Assembly: GCF_003634215.1 (NCBI RefSeq)
Contig: NZ_RBWX01000008.1
Coordinates: 186,001-250,000, forward strand
Source: Sphingosinicella microcystinivorans
Lineage (GTDB): Bacteria; Pseudomonadota; Alphaproteobacteria; Sphingomonadales; Sphingomonadaceae
DNA: 64,000 bases
Direction of reading: 5' to 3'
In this document: positions 1-10,531 of the stretch, in pieces
How the letters are laid out: the number at the start of each line of letters is the position of its first letter
Numbering within the stretch: the stretch's first letter is position 1
The notes under the pieces: generated by a model
Seen by the model: only the letters and a program-made list of their open reading frames with translations
Databases searched by the model: none
Told to the model about the DNA's origin: nothing
Translations under genes and position numbers: made by a program

Positions 1-578
1 GCATCAAGCCCGCCCTTGCACACGAGCCGCGCGCGCTGAACCTCGGAGGCCGCGTTCATCACCAGCGCGTGGGTGCGGATACGTACGACATCCTCGGCGC
101 GCCAGTGCGCAGGGCTGCTGTCGGTCATCGCGAATTCGCGTGGCAGCGGCTTCGAGCCTGCGCGTACTTCGTCGACATAGGCGTTGATGCCCGCAACGAA
201 TGCTTCGTAATTGCCCTCGGCGCCGGGGCCGTAGCGGCGCCATTCGCTCGCCATGTCCCCGCGATACAGAAACAGGCGCGCGGCGCGATCCTGCTTCACA
301 TAGGCGTCACCGAAGCTTTCGGACAGAAGACCAAGGCCCCGTTTGCGCCACAGATCGATCTGCCAAAGCCGGTCGCGCGCGACGTTGTAGCCTTGCAGGA
401 AATAGGCGTCGTGCGTGTTCGCTGCGTAGATATGCGCCAATCCCCAGCGATCGACGATGATTTCCGCCGGCGCCTTGAGCCCGCGCACCGTCGCGGTCTC
501 AGTGGCAGGTTCGGCATATGCGATGGTCGCCGACAGCGATACGGCAAGCGCCGCGAATACCCGAAATCGTCTGATCAA
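1..578 (-). CDS. Penicillin acylase family protein, N-terminal part (3' end outside window)
   Basis: The reading frame on the minus strand opens with TTG at 578, six bases after a GGAGGA ribosome binding site, and runs off the left edge, giving about 192 residues. It begins with a signal peptide (LIRRFRVFAALAVSLSATIAYA). Features of the alpha-subunit of penicillin-acylase Ntn hydrolases follow: DRWGLAHIYAANTHDAYF, then GYNVARDRLWQIDL, then a FVAGINAYVDEV segment. Such enzymes cleave amide bonds of N-acyl compounds in the periplasm after self-cleavage at a Ser; that Ser would lie outside the window. It is divergent from a second member of the family. The substrate is not readable (beta-lactam, N-acyl-homoserine lactone or other acyl amide). 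Confidence 0.85.
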   Translation of the reverse strand, partial: MIRRFRVFAALAVSLSATIAYAEPATETATVRGLKAPAEIIVDRWGLAHIYAANTHDAYFLQGYNVARDRLWQIDLWRKRGLGLLSESFGDAYVKQDRAARLFLYRGDMASEWRRYGPGAEGNYEAFVAGINAYVDEVRAGSKPLPREFAMTDSSPAHWRAEDVVRIRTHALVMNAASEVQRARLVCKGGLD

Positions 579-909
579 ACCCAGTCCTCCCCGCACTCCC
601 GAGGGACGTCTATAGACAGGGGGAGCCCGCCGACGGAATGGAAACATCGTCCGCGCCGTGCCCGAGGCGCGAACGAATTTTCCTATAGTAACACTTCCGC
701 GACGGTGGCCGATACAACATGCAGGCAGTCAGAATTCTTCGTAATACATTATTATATATCTATATTTTTTAGAAAATTTGAATTCGGGTCACACAGCACG
801 TCGCCCAAACGATGCCTGGAACGCCTAACATTTTAGTGTATATGAAAACTTGGTCAGATCCCGAACAACGCTCCGACGCATCGACATTTCCGACAGGGCG
901 ACCGAGAGA
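579..909. promoter_or_regulatory. Divergent intergenic region between two acylase genes
   Basis: 331 bases lie between the TTG start of the left acylase and the likely ATG of the right one. The part from about 665 to 850 is markedly AT-rich compared with the surroundings, including a run of T/A around 745-785, as expected for back-to-back promoters. I see no convincing small gene, repeat or operator here. Confidence 0.4.
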
Positions 910-3300
910 ATGAAGAGATTCGGTAAGGTAAAGTGGCCGCTTGCAGGCACCGCGTTCGTGGTGCTGGCGCTCGCGGCGGGCACATACGGCTGGCTGCGTA
1001 CATCGTTGCCGGATTATTCCGGCACGCGGCAGGTCGCCGGGATCAGCGACACGCTGGAGATCGTGCGTGATGCGCGGGCCGTGCCGCATATCTTTGCCGC
1101 GACACGTGACGACGGCTATTTCGGTCTTGGATTCGTGCACGGCCAGGACCGGCTGTGGAATCTCGAAATGACACGCCGCGCCGCACACGGCCGCCTTGCG
1201 GAAGCGATCGGCAGCGACGGGCTCGGCACGGACAAGCTCGTTGCCGCGCTCGATATCGAGGCCATAGCCGATCGCACCGAGCGCGCCTATTCGCCCGCAA
1301 CGCGCAGCGCCATCCACGCCTATGTCGCGGGCATCAACGCGGCGCTCGATGCACGGAGCGGGGCGCTGCCGCCTGAATTCCTGCTCACCGGCGTCACGCC
1401 CGAACGCTGGGAGGATCGCGACGTCAGCCGCGTTGCGGGACTGCTGACACTCGGCTTCGGAGACTGGCGCGACGAATTGCTGCGCGCGCGCCTGCTTCCC
1501 GCAATCAATTGCGACGCACTGCGCTCGCTGTTCGCATCCCCGGCGGACAGCAGCCCGGTGACGCATCCGGAGGCGTCGCAAGCGCCCGGTGCGTCTGCGG
1601 CGGATACGTGCGGCGCGGTGGCGCTGAAGCCCGTGAAGACGGCGTCGACCGAACTGCTTCCCTTCGGCCGCGCGCTCCCCGCGTCGAACAGCTGGGCAGT
1701 CGCGGGCACTCGCACAGCGAGCGGAAAGCCCCTGCTCGCCAACGATCCGCACGGGCCGCTCACCGCGCCCGCCGACTATTATCCCGTCCGCATCGTCGGC
1801 ACGGATTTCGAGCTGGTCGGTGCCTCCCGCCCCGGCGTGCCGGGTTTCGCCACAGGGCGTAACCGCGACATCGCGTGGGGCATCACCGACGTGATGGCGG
1901 ACCAGACCGACCTCTTCATCGAGCGCGTCGATCCAGCCGATCCGACGCAATACATGACGCCTACCGGCCCGCAAAAGTTCGTGACGCGCACGGTGACGAT
2001 CCCAGTTAAGGACAAAGCTGCGGAGCGTATCGTGCTACGCTACACCGCGCATGGCCCGGTGCTTTCGGACATCGACGACGAAGCCGCCCGGTTGATGCGC
2101 GAGCAATTGCCGCCGGGCCATGTGGTCGCGCTCGCCGGTGTGGATTTCCCGAGAGGCCAACCGATCATGGAAGCCTTCGCGAGCATCGCGACGGCACGCG
2201 ATTGGCCGGAATTCGAACGCGGAATCGCGAGCTTCCACTTCCAGCACAATTTCGCGTTCGCCGATCGTTCGGGCACAATCGCGATGGCGACCGCCGCGCG
2301 CATCCCGCGCCGCGGCGGCGACGGCTTCCTGCCAGCGCCCGGCTGGGACGCGCGCTTCGCCTGGACGGGCTACGCCTACCCGCAAGAGACGCCGCGAACA
2401 GTGAACCCTGCGTCGGGCTTCGTCGCCAACGCCAACAACCGCACCTTGATCGGAAACCGCCTGTACGACAGCACCGCGTTCGAGCCGGGCTGGCGCGCCG
2501 CGCGCATCGTTCAGCAGCTCGGCACGGCGAAGCGCGCCGATCGGGAAGCGATGCGACGGCTGCAGCTCGATACCGTCTCCGCACAGGTCGCTGCGATGAA
2601 ACCCATTCTCGCGGCGATGGCGCCCGCCACAACGGACGGCCGCGCCGCGCGCGACAAGCTGCTGCGATGGAACGGCGACATGGCGACTGGCAGGGCAGAG
2701 CCGCTAATCTGGTCGGCGTGGTACAGGGCAGCTGTCTCGGCGCTTCTGGAACCAAAGCTCGGCGCGCTCGCCAAGGATTATCTCGGCTCAACACGGCCGC
2801 GCCTTGAACGCCTCCTTTCCGGGGAAGGCGGCTGGTGCGCACGCGAGGTCTGCCCGGCGCTCGCCGCCCGCGCACTCGACACGGCGGTGAAGGACCTGCG
2901 CGGGCAATATGGCGACATGGCAGGATGGCGCTGGGGCGACGTGCACCGCGTGCGCTTCAAGCACGACATCTTCTCGCACCTGCCGCTCATCGGGACGCAC
3001 CTTGTCGCCTCCCCCGCCGCGTCGGGGGATGCGACGACGGTGAACGCCGGGCTCAGCAATCTCTGGGGCGACGATCCCTACGCGGATGTCTATGGCGCCC
3101 GCTATCGCCAGATCGTCGATCTCGCCGATCCCGCGCAGAGCCTCTACATGATCGCGCCGGGCATGTCGGGCAACGTGCTGTCGCCCTGGTTCGGGCATCT
3201 GGCAGAAGACTGGGCGACAGGCCGCTACTTCCCGCTCACGGGCAGCACGGCGGAACTCCGCAAGGTATCCGTGGGTACGCTGACACTCACCCCGCGATGA
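910..3300 (+). CDS. Penicillin acylase family protein (Ntn hydrolase)
   Basis: 796 residues from the ATG at 910; the frame is open from a TTG at 850, but the ATG places the membrane/signal segment (WPLAGTAFVVLALAAGTYGW) at the N-terminus. The family makes a precursor cut into alpha and beta chains. The beta chain should start at Ser259 in the motif SNSW, followed by AVAGTRTASGKPLLANDPH, the classic segment around the catalytic nucleophile. Earlier blocks (VPHIFAATRDDGYFGLGFVHGQDRLW) match the alpha chain. The role is periplasmic hydrolysis of N-acyl amides. The regulator and the D-aminoacylase downstream on the same strand suggest an acyl-amino-acid or acyl-amide theme. AHL acylase activity is possible but cannot be decided from sequence. 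Confidence 0.9.
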   Translation: MKRFGKVKWPLAGTAFVVLALAAGTYGWLRTSLPDYSGTRQVAGISDTLEIVRDARAVPHIFAATRDDGYFGLGFVHGQDRLWNLEMTRRAAHGRLAEAIGSDGLGTDKLVAALDIEAIADRTERAYSPATRSAIHAYVAGINAALDARSGALPPEFLLTGVTPERWEDRDVSRVAGLLTLGFGDWRDELLRARLLPAINCDALRSLFASPADSSPVTHPEASQAPGASAADTCGAVALKPVKTASTELLPFGRALPASNSWAVAGTRTASGKPLLANDPHGPLTAPADYYPVRIVGTDFELVGASRPGVPGFATGRNRDIAWGITDVMADQTDLFIERVDPADPTQYMTPTGPQKFVTRTVTIPVKDKAAERIVLRYTAHGPVLSDIDDEAARLMREQLPPGHVVALAGVDFPRGQPIMEAFASIATARDWPEFERGIASFHFQHNFAFADRSGTIAMATAARIPRRGGDGFLPAPGWDARFAWTGYAYPQETPRTVNPASGFVANANNRTLIGNRLYDSTAFEPGWRAARIVQQLGTAKRADREAMRRLQLDTVSAQVAAMKPILAAMAPATTDGRAARDKLLRWNGDMATGRAEPLIWSAWYRAAVSALLEPKLGALAKDYLGSTRPRLERLLSGEGGWCAREVCPALAARALDTAVKDLRGQYGDMAGWRWGDVHRVRFKHDIFSHLPLIGTHLVASPAASGDATTVNAGLSNLWGDDPYADVYGARYRQIVDLADPAQSLYMIAPGMSGNVLSPWFGHLAEDWATGRYFPLTGSTAELRKVSVGTLTLTPR

Positions 3301-3376
3301 TTGGCGAGTGTTCCGCTTTCTATCCTTTTGACCTATTGCGGGTGCCTGTTCGTTGAAACTTGCCGGGAGCGCATGG

Positions 3377-4015
3377 ATGGGCCGGCCGCCCACAAAACTC
3401 GCTGAAGCGCTGCGCGCACTGCGCCGCCGCATGGGGCTCACCATGTCGGAAGTCAGCCGCCGCACGGGCATCGCCATTTCGACGCTGTCGAAGGTCGAAT
3501 CCGGCAAGATGTCACTCACATACGACAAGCTCACCCAGCTCTGCCAAGGTCTCGGCGTGGATTTCGCCGATCTGCTCGGCGGTTCATCTCCGGCGCAGGG
3601 CGACTCCTCGGCAAAGGGGCGACGCAGCATCAACCGCATCGGCGAAGGCGTCTTCGTGCGCACCGAACATTATGATCACTGCTATCTCAGCACCGATGTG
3701 TCGGGCAAAGCATTCGTGCCACTCGTTGTCTCGCCGCAGTCGCGTTCCTTTTCGGACTTTCCCGACTACGTGCGCCACGGCGGCGAGGAGTTTGTCTACG
3801 TCCTCGAAGGCGCGATCGAGGTGCATTCCGAGTACTACACGCCGGTGATCCTGCAGGCCGGCGAATCGATGTGGATGGATAGCCAGATGGGCCACGCCTA
3901 TGTCGCGCACGGCGACGCGCCGTGCCGCGTGATCGCGGTGTGTTCGGGTAATCAAAGCGAACTGATCGACGCCGTGAACGCGGTTGATCAGCAACCACCG
4001 CAAAGGCCGGAATAA
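3377..4015 (+). CDS. XRE-family transcriptional regulator with C-terminal cupin
   Basis: 212 residues from the ATG at 3377, which has GGGAG nine bases upstream; a TTG at 3353 is an alternative start. Residues about 7-60 form an XRE helix-turn-helix (KLAEALRALRRRMGLTMSEV, then TGIAISTLSKVESGK). The C-terminal half is a cupin_2 barrel (EFVYVLEGAIEVHSEYYTPV, then LQAGESMWMDSQMGHAYVA) that would bind a small ligand. This HTH-cupin architecture is common in regulators of amino acid, polyamine and sugar catabolism (PuuR/SutR type). It lies between an acylase and a D-aminoacylase, all on the + strand, and probably controls one or both. The ligand is unknown. Confidence 0.88.
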   Translation: MGRPPTKLAEALRALRRRMGLTMSEVSRRTGIAISTLSKVESGKMSLTYDKLTQLCQGLGVDFADLLGGSSPAQGDSSAKGRRSINRIGEGVFVRTEHYDHCYLSTDVSGKAFVPLVVSPQSRSFSDFPDYVRHGGEEFVYVLEGAIEVHSEYYTPVILQAGESMWMDSQMGHAYVAHGDAPCRVIAVCSGNQSELIDAVNAVDQQPPQRPE

Positions 4016-4109
4016 AGCACTAGGACTGCGGGCATATGCCCGACCTTGCTCGCGGAAAGCGTTTCCTTTACGCTAAATTTGAATTTAACTTCTACAAGAG
4101 GTTGCTCGC

Positions 4110-5759
4110 TTGAAGATCGCCGACTTCACCATCCTCAAGGCCTGTCGCGTGTCCGCCCGTGGGTTCACCGTGTCGCTCGCCGCAATCACCCTCGCCGCCT
4201 GTGCCGGCCAGCCCGAGCGCGTTGACCTGCTCCTTCGCGGCGGGCTCGTTTACGACGGTACGGGATCACCGCCGCGCCCGGCCGATGTCGGGATCACAAA
4301 TGGCCAGATCCAGTTCGTGAAGAAGGCACCGCGCGTCATCGCCGCGCGCACGATCGACGCGAGCGGCCTCGCCGTCGCGCCGGGCTTCATCGACGCGCAC
4401 AGCCACGTCCCCGAAGCCGTCGAGCGCATTGAGGGTCCATTCATCGACGCCCAGGACCTGTCGCAGGGCGTCACCACGATCCTGGCGAGCCCGGACGGCG
4501 GGCTTTCACCGCGCATAATGCAGCAGCTGAAGGCAGCGCTCGCCGCTAAGGGCATGGGGGTCAATTACAGCTGCTACGTCGGCCATAACGGCATCCGCGA
4601 AGAGGCGATGCCCGGCCAGCGCCGCGCTGCCACGCCCGAGGAGATCGAACGCATGGCGGCGATGGTGCGCGAGGGCATGGAGATGGGCTGCGTCGGCCTT
4701 TCCACAGGGCTGATGTACGATCCCGGCATGTTCGCGACCGAGGCCGAGGTACAGGCGCTCGCCGCCGCCGTGAAGCCCTACGGCGGCACCTACGATTCCC
4801 ATACGCGCGACCCCGGCTTTCACATGGTGGAATCAGAGCGCGAAGCGATCGAACTCGGCAAGGCCGTGGGCATCCCCGCGAAGCTCGCACACCTGAAGGC
4901 GACGGGCCTGATCAACAAGGGCCATATCGGCAAGGTCATCGCGATGGTCGAGGCGGCGCGCGCGCAGGGCTTTGACATCGTTGCCGACCAATACCCGTTC
5001 GACGGCGCCACGGTGCGCGCGGTCTACGATCTTTTCGTCCTGCCCGACGGGCGCGGCGACCGGCAGGTGACGGAGGCAGAAGTGCGCGCGGCGCTCGTCG
5101 ACCCCGCCCGCCGCGGCGCCGTGCGCGAGGCGACCGAGAACGGTGTCGACAAGGGCTTCTCCTGGATCAAGGCGGTCGGCTACGGCAACGTCCGGATCGT
5201 CGACGCGCCGGAAAATCCCGATCTTGTGGACGAGAATATCGAACTGCTCGCGAAGAAACGCGGCATCGCGCCGTTCGATCTTCTCGCCGATCTCGCCGCC
5301 CTCAAATCCGTCCGCGTCACGCTCGGCACGATCGACGAGGCGGACATCCGCGAACTCATCGTGAAGCCGTGGGTGATGGTTGCGAGCGACGGCGCCTACA
5401 TCGACGCGCAATCCTTGGCGCGCGGCTATGCCCACCCGCGCGCCAGCGGCAGCTTCACGCGCGTGCTCGGCCACTACAGCCGCGACCTCAAGCTCTTCCC
5501 GCTCGAAGAGGCGATCCGCAAGATGACCGGCTTTCCCGCCGCGCATCTCGGCCTGGCCGATCGTGGCCGTCTGATGCCGGGACTCGCGGCGGACGTCGTG
5601 ATGTTCGATCCCGCCACCGTGGCCGCGCGCGCCACTTATGCGGACCCGGGCGCCTTTTCCACCGGCATCGTCACCGTGATCGTGAACGGCAAGGTTGCCT
5701 TCGAAAACGGCAAACCGACGGGTGTTACAGCAGGACAGTTCGTGCCTAGGACGCGCTAA
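4110..5759 (+). CDS. N-acyl-D-amino-acid deacylase family lipoprotein
   Basis: 549 residues from a TTG at 4110 with AGAGG eight bases upstream. The N-terminus ends in a lipobox (LAAC, Cys31), so the enzyme is probably a lipoprotein facing the periplasm. The amidohydrolase core starts with LLLRGGLVYDGTG, and the metal-binding HxH is in PGFIDAHSH (His97, His99). Later segments CVGLSTGLMYDPGMFAT, YDSHTRD and VMVASDG are typical of the D-aminoacylase/N-acyl-D-glutamate deacylase group. It would release a D-amino acid (or related amine) and a carboxylate from an N-acylated substrate. It ends inside the 3' end of the convergent neighbour with a 14-base overlap. Confidence 0.85.
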   Translation: MKIADFTILKACRVSARGFTVSLAAITLAACAGQPERVDLLLRGGLVYDGTGSPPRPADVGITNGQIQFVKKAPRVIAARTIDASGLAVAPGFIDAHSHVPEAVERIEGPFIDAQDLSQGVTTILASPDGGLSPRIMQQLKAALAAKGMGVNYSCYVGHNGIREEAMPGQRRAATPEEIERMAAMVREGMEMGCVGLSTGLMYDPGMFATEAEVQALAAAVKPYGGTYDSHTRDPGFHMVESEREAIELGKAVGIPAKLAHLKATGLINKGHIGKVIAMVEAARAQGFDIVADQYPFDGATVRAVYDLFVLPDGRGDRQVTEAEVRAALVDPARRGAVREATENGVDKGFSWIKAVGYGNVRIVDAPENPDLVDENIELLAKKRGIAPFDLLADLAALKSVRVTLGTIDEADIRELIVKPWVMVASDGAYIDAQSLARGYAHPRASGSFTRVLGHYSRDLKLFPLEEAIRKMTGFPAAHLGLADRGRLMPGLAADVVMFDPATVAARATYADPGAFSTGIVTVIVNGKVAFENGKPTGVTAGQFVPRTR

Positions 5760-6600
5760 GAGCCACGCGCAGCGGCGACGGCGCCGGGGCTTTGCCGCGG
5801 CGCTCCAGTTCATCGACCGTGGCGAGCGCCATGGCGCGATAGGCGGGAAGCACCTCGGGGCAATCGCTTTCCAGTGTCAATAGGTGCCCGCGGACCATGT
5901 TCAGGTCCCCGCGCATCAACGGCCCGGAAAGCGCATCGAACCCCTTCGCGATGCTGTTTTCGAGCGAAGCCCGCACAAGCGGCGCGACCAGGGCTTCGGG
6001 GTGTTCAACACCCGCCGCATGGAGCGCGCGCGTCGCCCCCGCAAAGAGCGTCACGAGGTGGTTGGCGGCATGAGAGAGCGCGGCATGATAAAGCGTGCGC
6101 CGCTCCTCGGCGATCTGCACTGCGACACCGCCCAGCGCTTCCACGATCGCTCGCGATTGCCGCGCCGCTTCGCCGTCAGACCCTGTGACAGCGAAACGCG
6201 CGCCCGCCATGCGCTCGACTTCAAGTTCGGGATTGCCCGTGAAGGTCATCACCGGATGAATCGCCGACGTCCGCGTACCCCGGTTGCGGAGCGGTTCGAG
6301 AATGGCTGCGCCGCAGCCGCCGCTAACATGAAAAACCAGCGTATCCGGCCGTAGATGCTCGGCTTGTGCGAGCGCATCCACCACCTGCGGCAGCGCATCG
6401 TCCGATACCGCGATGGCGATCAGGTCGCATTGCTCCGCAAGCTCCTCCAGAGAGCGCGCGGCGAGAACGCCGCCCCCTTCAGGGACATGCCCCGGCGTCC
6501 GTCCCCACATCATGGGTACCGACGAAGACCGGTCGCCGAGCCCCAGCGCCAGCGCGCGGGCGACCCGGCCCGTACCGACGATCCCGGCCCGACCCGCGAT
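5746..6600 (-). CDS. Rossmann-like and DUF2520 domain protein
   Basis: About 284 residues, starting at the GTG/ATG region near 6600-6603. The N-terminus is a dinucleotide-binding Rossmann motif (AGIVGTGRVARALALGL). IAVSDDALPQVVDAL and FHVSGGCGAAILEPLRNRG follow, then IHPVMTF and a C-terminal helical DUF2520 domain with HAALSHAANHLVTLFAGA. This is the layout of the COG5495 NADP-dependent oxidoreductase-like family related to pyrroline-5-carboxylate reductase/ketopantoate reductase. Its start overlaps the stop of the upstream Lrp regulator by a few bases, so the two form one transcript. The reaction is not established for the family. Confidence 0.8.
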   Translation of the reverse strand: MAGRAGIVGTGRVARALALGLGDRSSSVPMMWGRTPGHVPEGGGVLAARSLEELAEQCDLIAIAVSDDALPQVVDALAQAEHLRPDTLVFHVSGGCGAAILEPLRNRGTRTSAIHPVMTFTGNPELEVERMAGARFAVTGSDGEAARQSRAIVEALGGVAVQIAEERRTLYHAALSHAANHLVTLFAGATRALHAAGVEHPEALVAPLVRASLENSIAKGFDALSGPLMRGDLNMVRGHLLTLESDCPEVLPAYRAMALATVDELERRGKAPAPSPLRVALSAS

Positions 6601-7085
6601 CACGCCGCCGCCTCGCTCTCCAGAATCGGCAACTCCGTCGTCGATTTGATCTCTGAGAGTGCCACCATCGAATGCACCTCCTGCACGCCGGGAAGTTGCG
6701 ACAGCTTTTCGAAGAAGAAGCGTTCGTAGGTCTCGATGTCGCGCGTCACGATGCGCAGCATGAAATCAACAGGCCCAAGCAGCACGAAGCAATCGAGCAC
6801 CTCGGGAAACTCGCGGATCGCATCCGAGAACTCGTGGAGGTTGGAGCGGCCGTGGCGGGTGAGTTTCACCTGTGCGAAGACCTGCGTGTTGAGGCCCATT
6901 TTGCGCCGATCGAGCAGGCTCACCTGCCCCTTGATATAGCCCGCCTCCTTCAGCCGCTGGATGCGCCGCCAGCACGGCGCCTGCGACAGCCCGACCTCTT
7001 CCGCGATCTCCGTGGTGGGGCGCGACGAATCCCTCTGAAGGATCGCGAGAATCTTGCGCTCGAACGCGTCCAACTCTTCCAGCAT
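6600..7085 (-). CDS. Lrp/AsnC family transcriptional regulator
   Basis: 161 residues. The N-terminal winged helix is classic for the family: LDAFERKILAILQRDSSRPT, then EVGLSQAPCWRRIQRLKEAG. The RAM/AsnC ligand-binding domain follows (VLDCFVLLGPVDFMLRIVTRD, then LPGVQEVHSMVALSEIK). Members sense amino acids and control amino acid metabolism. It is divergent from the Leu/Phe-type dehydrogenase and the branched-chain oxoacid dehydrogenase genes, so it is the natural regulator of that operon. A near-palindrome lies just upstream of its start (7090-7118). Confidence 0.92.
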   Translation of the reverse strand: MLEELDAFERKILAILQRDSSRPTTEIAEEVGLSQAPCWRRIQRLKEAGYIKGQVSLLDRRKMGLNTQVFAQVKLTRHGRSNLHEFSDAIREFPEVLDCFVLLGPVDFMLRIVTRDIETYERFFFEKLSQLPGVQEVHSMVALSEIKSTTELPILESEAAA

Positions 7086-7089
7086 GATT

Positions 7090-7118
7090 TATTCCGCAAT
7101 TATATCTTCCGCGAATAA
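7090..7118. promoter_or_regulatory. Candidate Lrp-type operator
   Basis: TTATTCCGC at 7090-7098 and GCGAATAA at 7111-7118 form an imperfect inverted repeat. The same stretch holds a direct repeat TTCCGC(A/G)A at 7092 and 7107, 15 bases apart. The AT-rich spacer and the position just upstream of the lrp-like gene, in the divergent promoter region, fit autoregulation and control of the dehydrogenase operon. This is inference from symmetry and position only. Confidence 0.4.
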
Positions 7119-7204
7119 CTCATTCCATAGATCGCCGCATACAAACATACGAGCAATTTTTATCAGTCGGATGCGTGGTAGGCTTTGCGCGAAAGGGAGT
7201 TTCG

Positions 7205-9507
<2,303 letters not shown>

Positions 9508-9511
9508 CGCC

Positions 9512-10525
9512 GTGGCGACGATGAACATGATCGAGGCGCTCAACAGCGCGATGGACGTGGCACTGACGCGCGATCCCGCGGTCACGATCTTCGGACAGGA
9601 CGTGGGCTATTTCGGCGGCGTATTCCGCGCGACAGATGGCCTGCAACGCAAGCACGGTTTAACCCGCGTTTTCGATGCGCCGATTTCCGAAGGCGGCATC
9701 GTCGCCGTCGCGGTCGGCATGGGTGCCTATGGCAAGCGACCAGTCGTCGAAATCCAGTTCGCGGACTACATCTACCCCGCCACCGACCAGCTCATCTCCG
9801 AAGCCGCGCGGATGCGGTATCGCACAGGCGGCGAATGGTGGTCGCCGATCACCGTGCGCAGCCCCTACGGCGGCGGCATCTACGGCGGCCAGACGCACAG
9901 CCAGAGCCCGGAAGGTATCTTCACGCACGTCGCAGGCCTGAAGACGGTGATCCCATCCAACCCTTACGACGCCAAGGGCCTGCTGATCGCCGCGATCGAG
10001 GACGACGACCCCGTGCTCTTCTTCGAGCCCAAGCGCCTCTACAACGGCCCCTTCGACGGGCATCACGACAAGCCCGTCGAGCCTTGGTCGAAGCACCCCG
10101 CAAGCGAGGTGCCGGACGGCCATTATGTCGTGCCGCTCGGCAAGGCGAACATCGTGCGCGCCGGAAGTGCCGTCACCGTGCTCGCCTACGGGACGATGGT
10201 ACATGTCGCGCTCGCGGCAGCGAATGAAACCGGCATTGATGCAGAGGTCATCGACCTGCGCACGCTCGTCCCGCTCGATCTCGAAACCATCACGCAGTCA
10301 GTGAACAAGACCGGCCGCTGCGTCGTCGTCCACGAGGCGACGCGCACGTGCGGCTTCGGCGCCGAACTCGCCGCGCTGGTGCAGGAGCATTGCTTCTTCG
10401 ATCTTGAAGCCCCGATCGAACGCGTGACCGGCTGGGACACGCCCTACCCCCACGCTTTCGAATGGGAATATTTCCCCGGTCCGAAGCGCGTCGGCGATGC
10501 GCTCCGGCGCACGATGGAGGCCTGA
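9512..10525 (+). CDS. bkdB: Branched-chain 2-oxoacid dehydrogenase E1 beta subunit
   Basis: 337 residues from a GTG at 9512, four bases after the E1alpha stop; an ATG three codons later is an alternative. The protein begins ATMNMIEALNSAMDVAL, followed by VTIFGQDVGYFGGVFRATDGL and VEIQFADYIYPATDQL, hallmark segments of transketolase-like E1beta chains. SPYGGGIYGGQTHSQSPEG and the C-terminal transketolase domain (VLAYGTMVHVAL, then VIDLRTLVPLD) complete the fold. It pairs with E1alpha in a heterotetramer. Confidence 0.93.
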   Translation: MATMNMIEALNSAMDVALTRDPAVTIFGQDVGYFGGVFRATDGLQRKHGLTRVFDAPISEGGIVAVAVGMGAYGKRPVVEIQFADYIYPATDQLISEAARMRYRTGGEWWSPITVRSPYGGGIYGGQTHSQSPEGIFTHVAGLKTVIPSNPYDAKGLLIAAIEDDDPVLFFEPKRLYNGPFDGHHDKPVEPWSKHPASEVPDGHYVVPLGKANIVRAGSAVTVLAYGTMVHVALAAANETGIDAEVIDLRTLVPLDLETITQSVNKTGRCVVVHEATRTCGFGAELAALVQEHCFFDLEAPIERVTGWDTPYPHAFEWEYFPGPKRVGDALRRTMEA

Positions 10526-10531
10526 GGCGCG

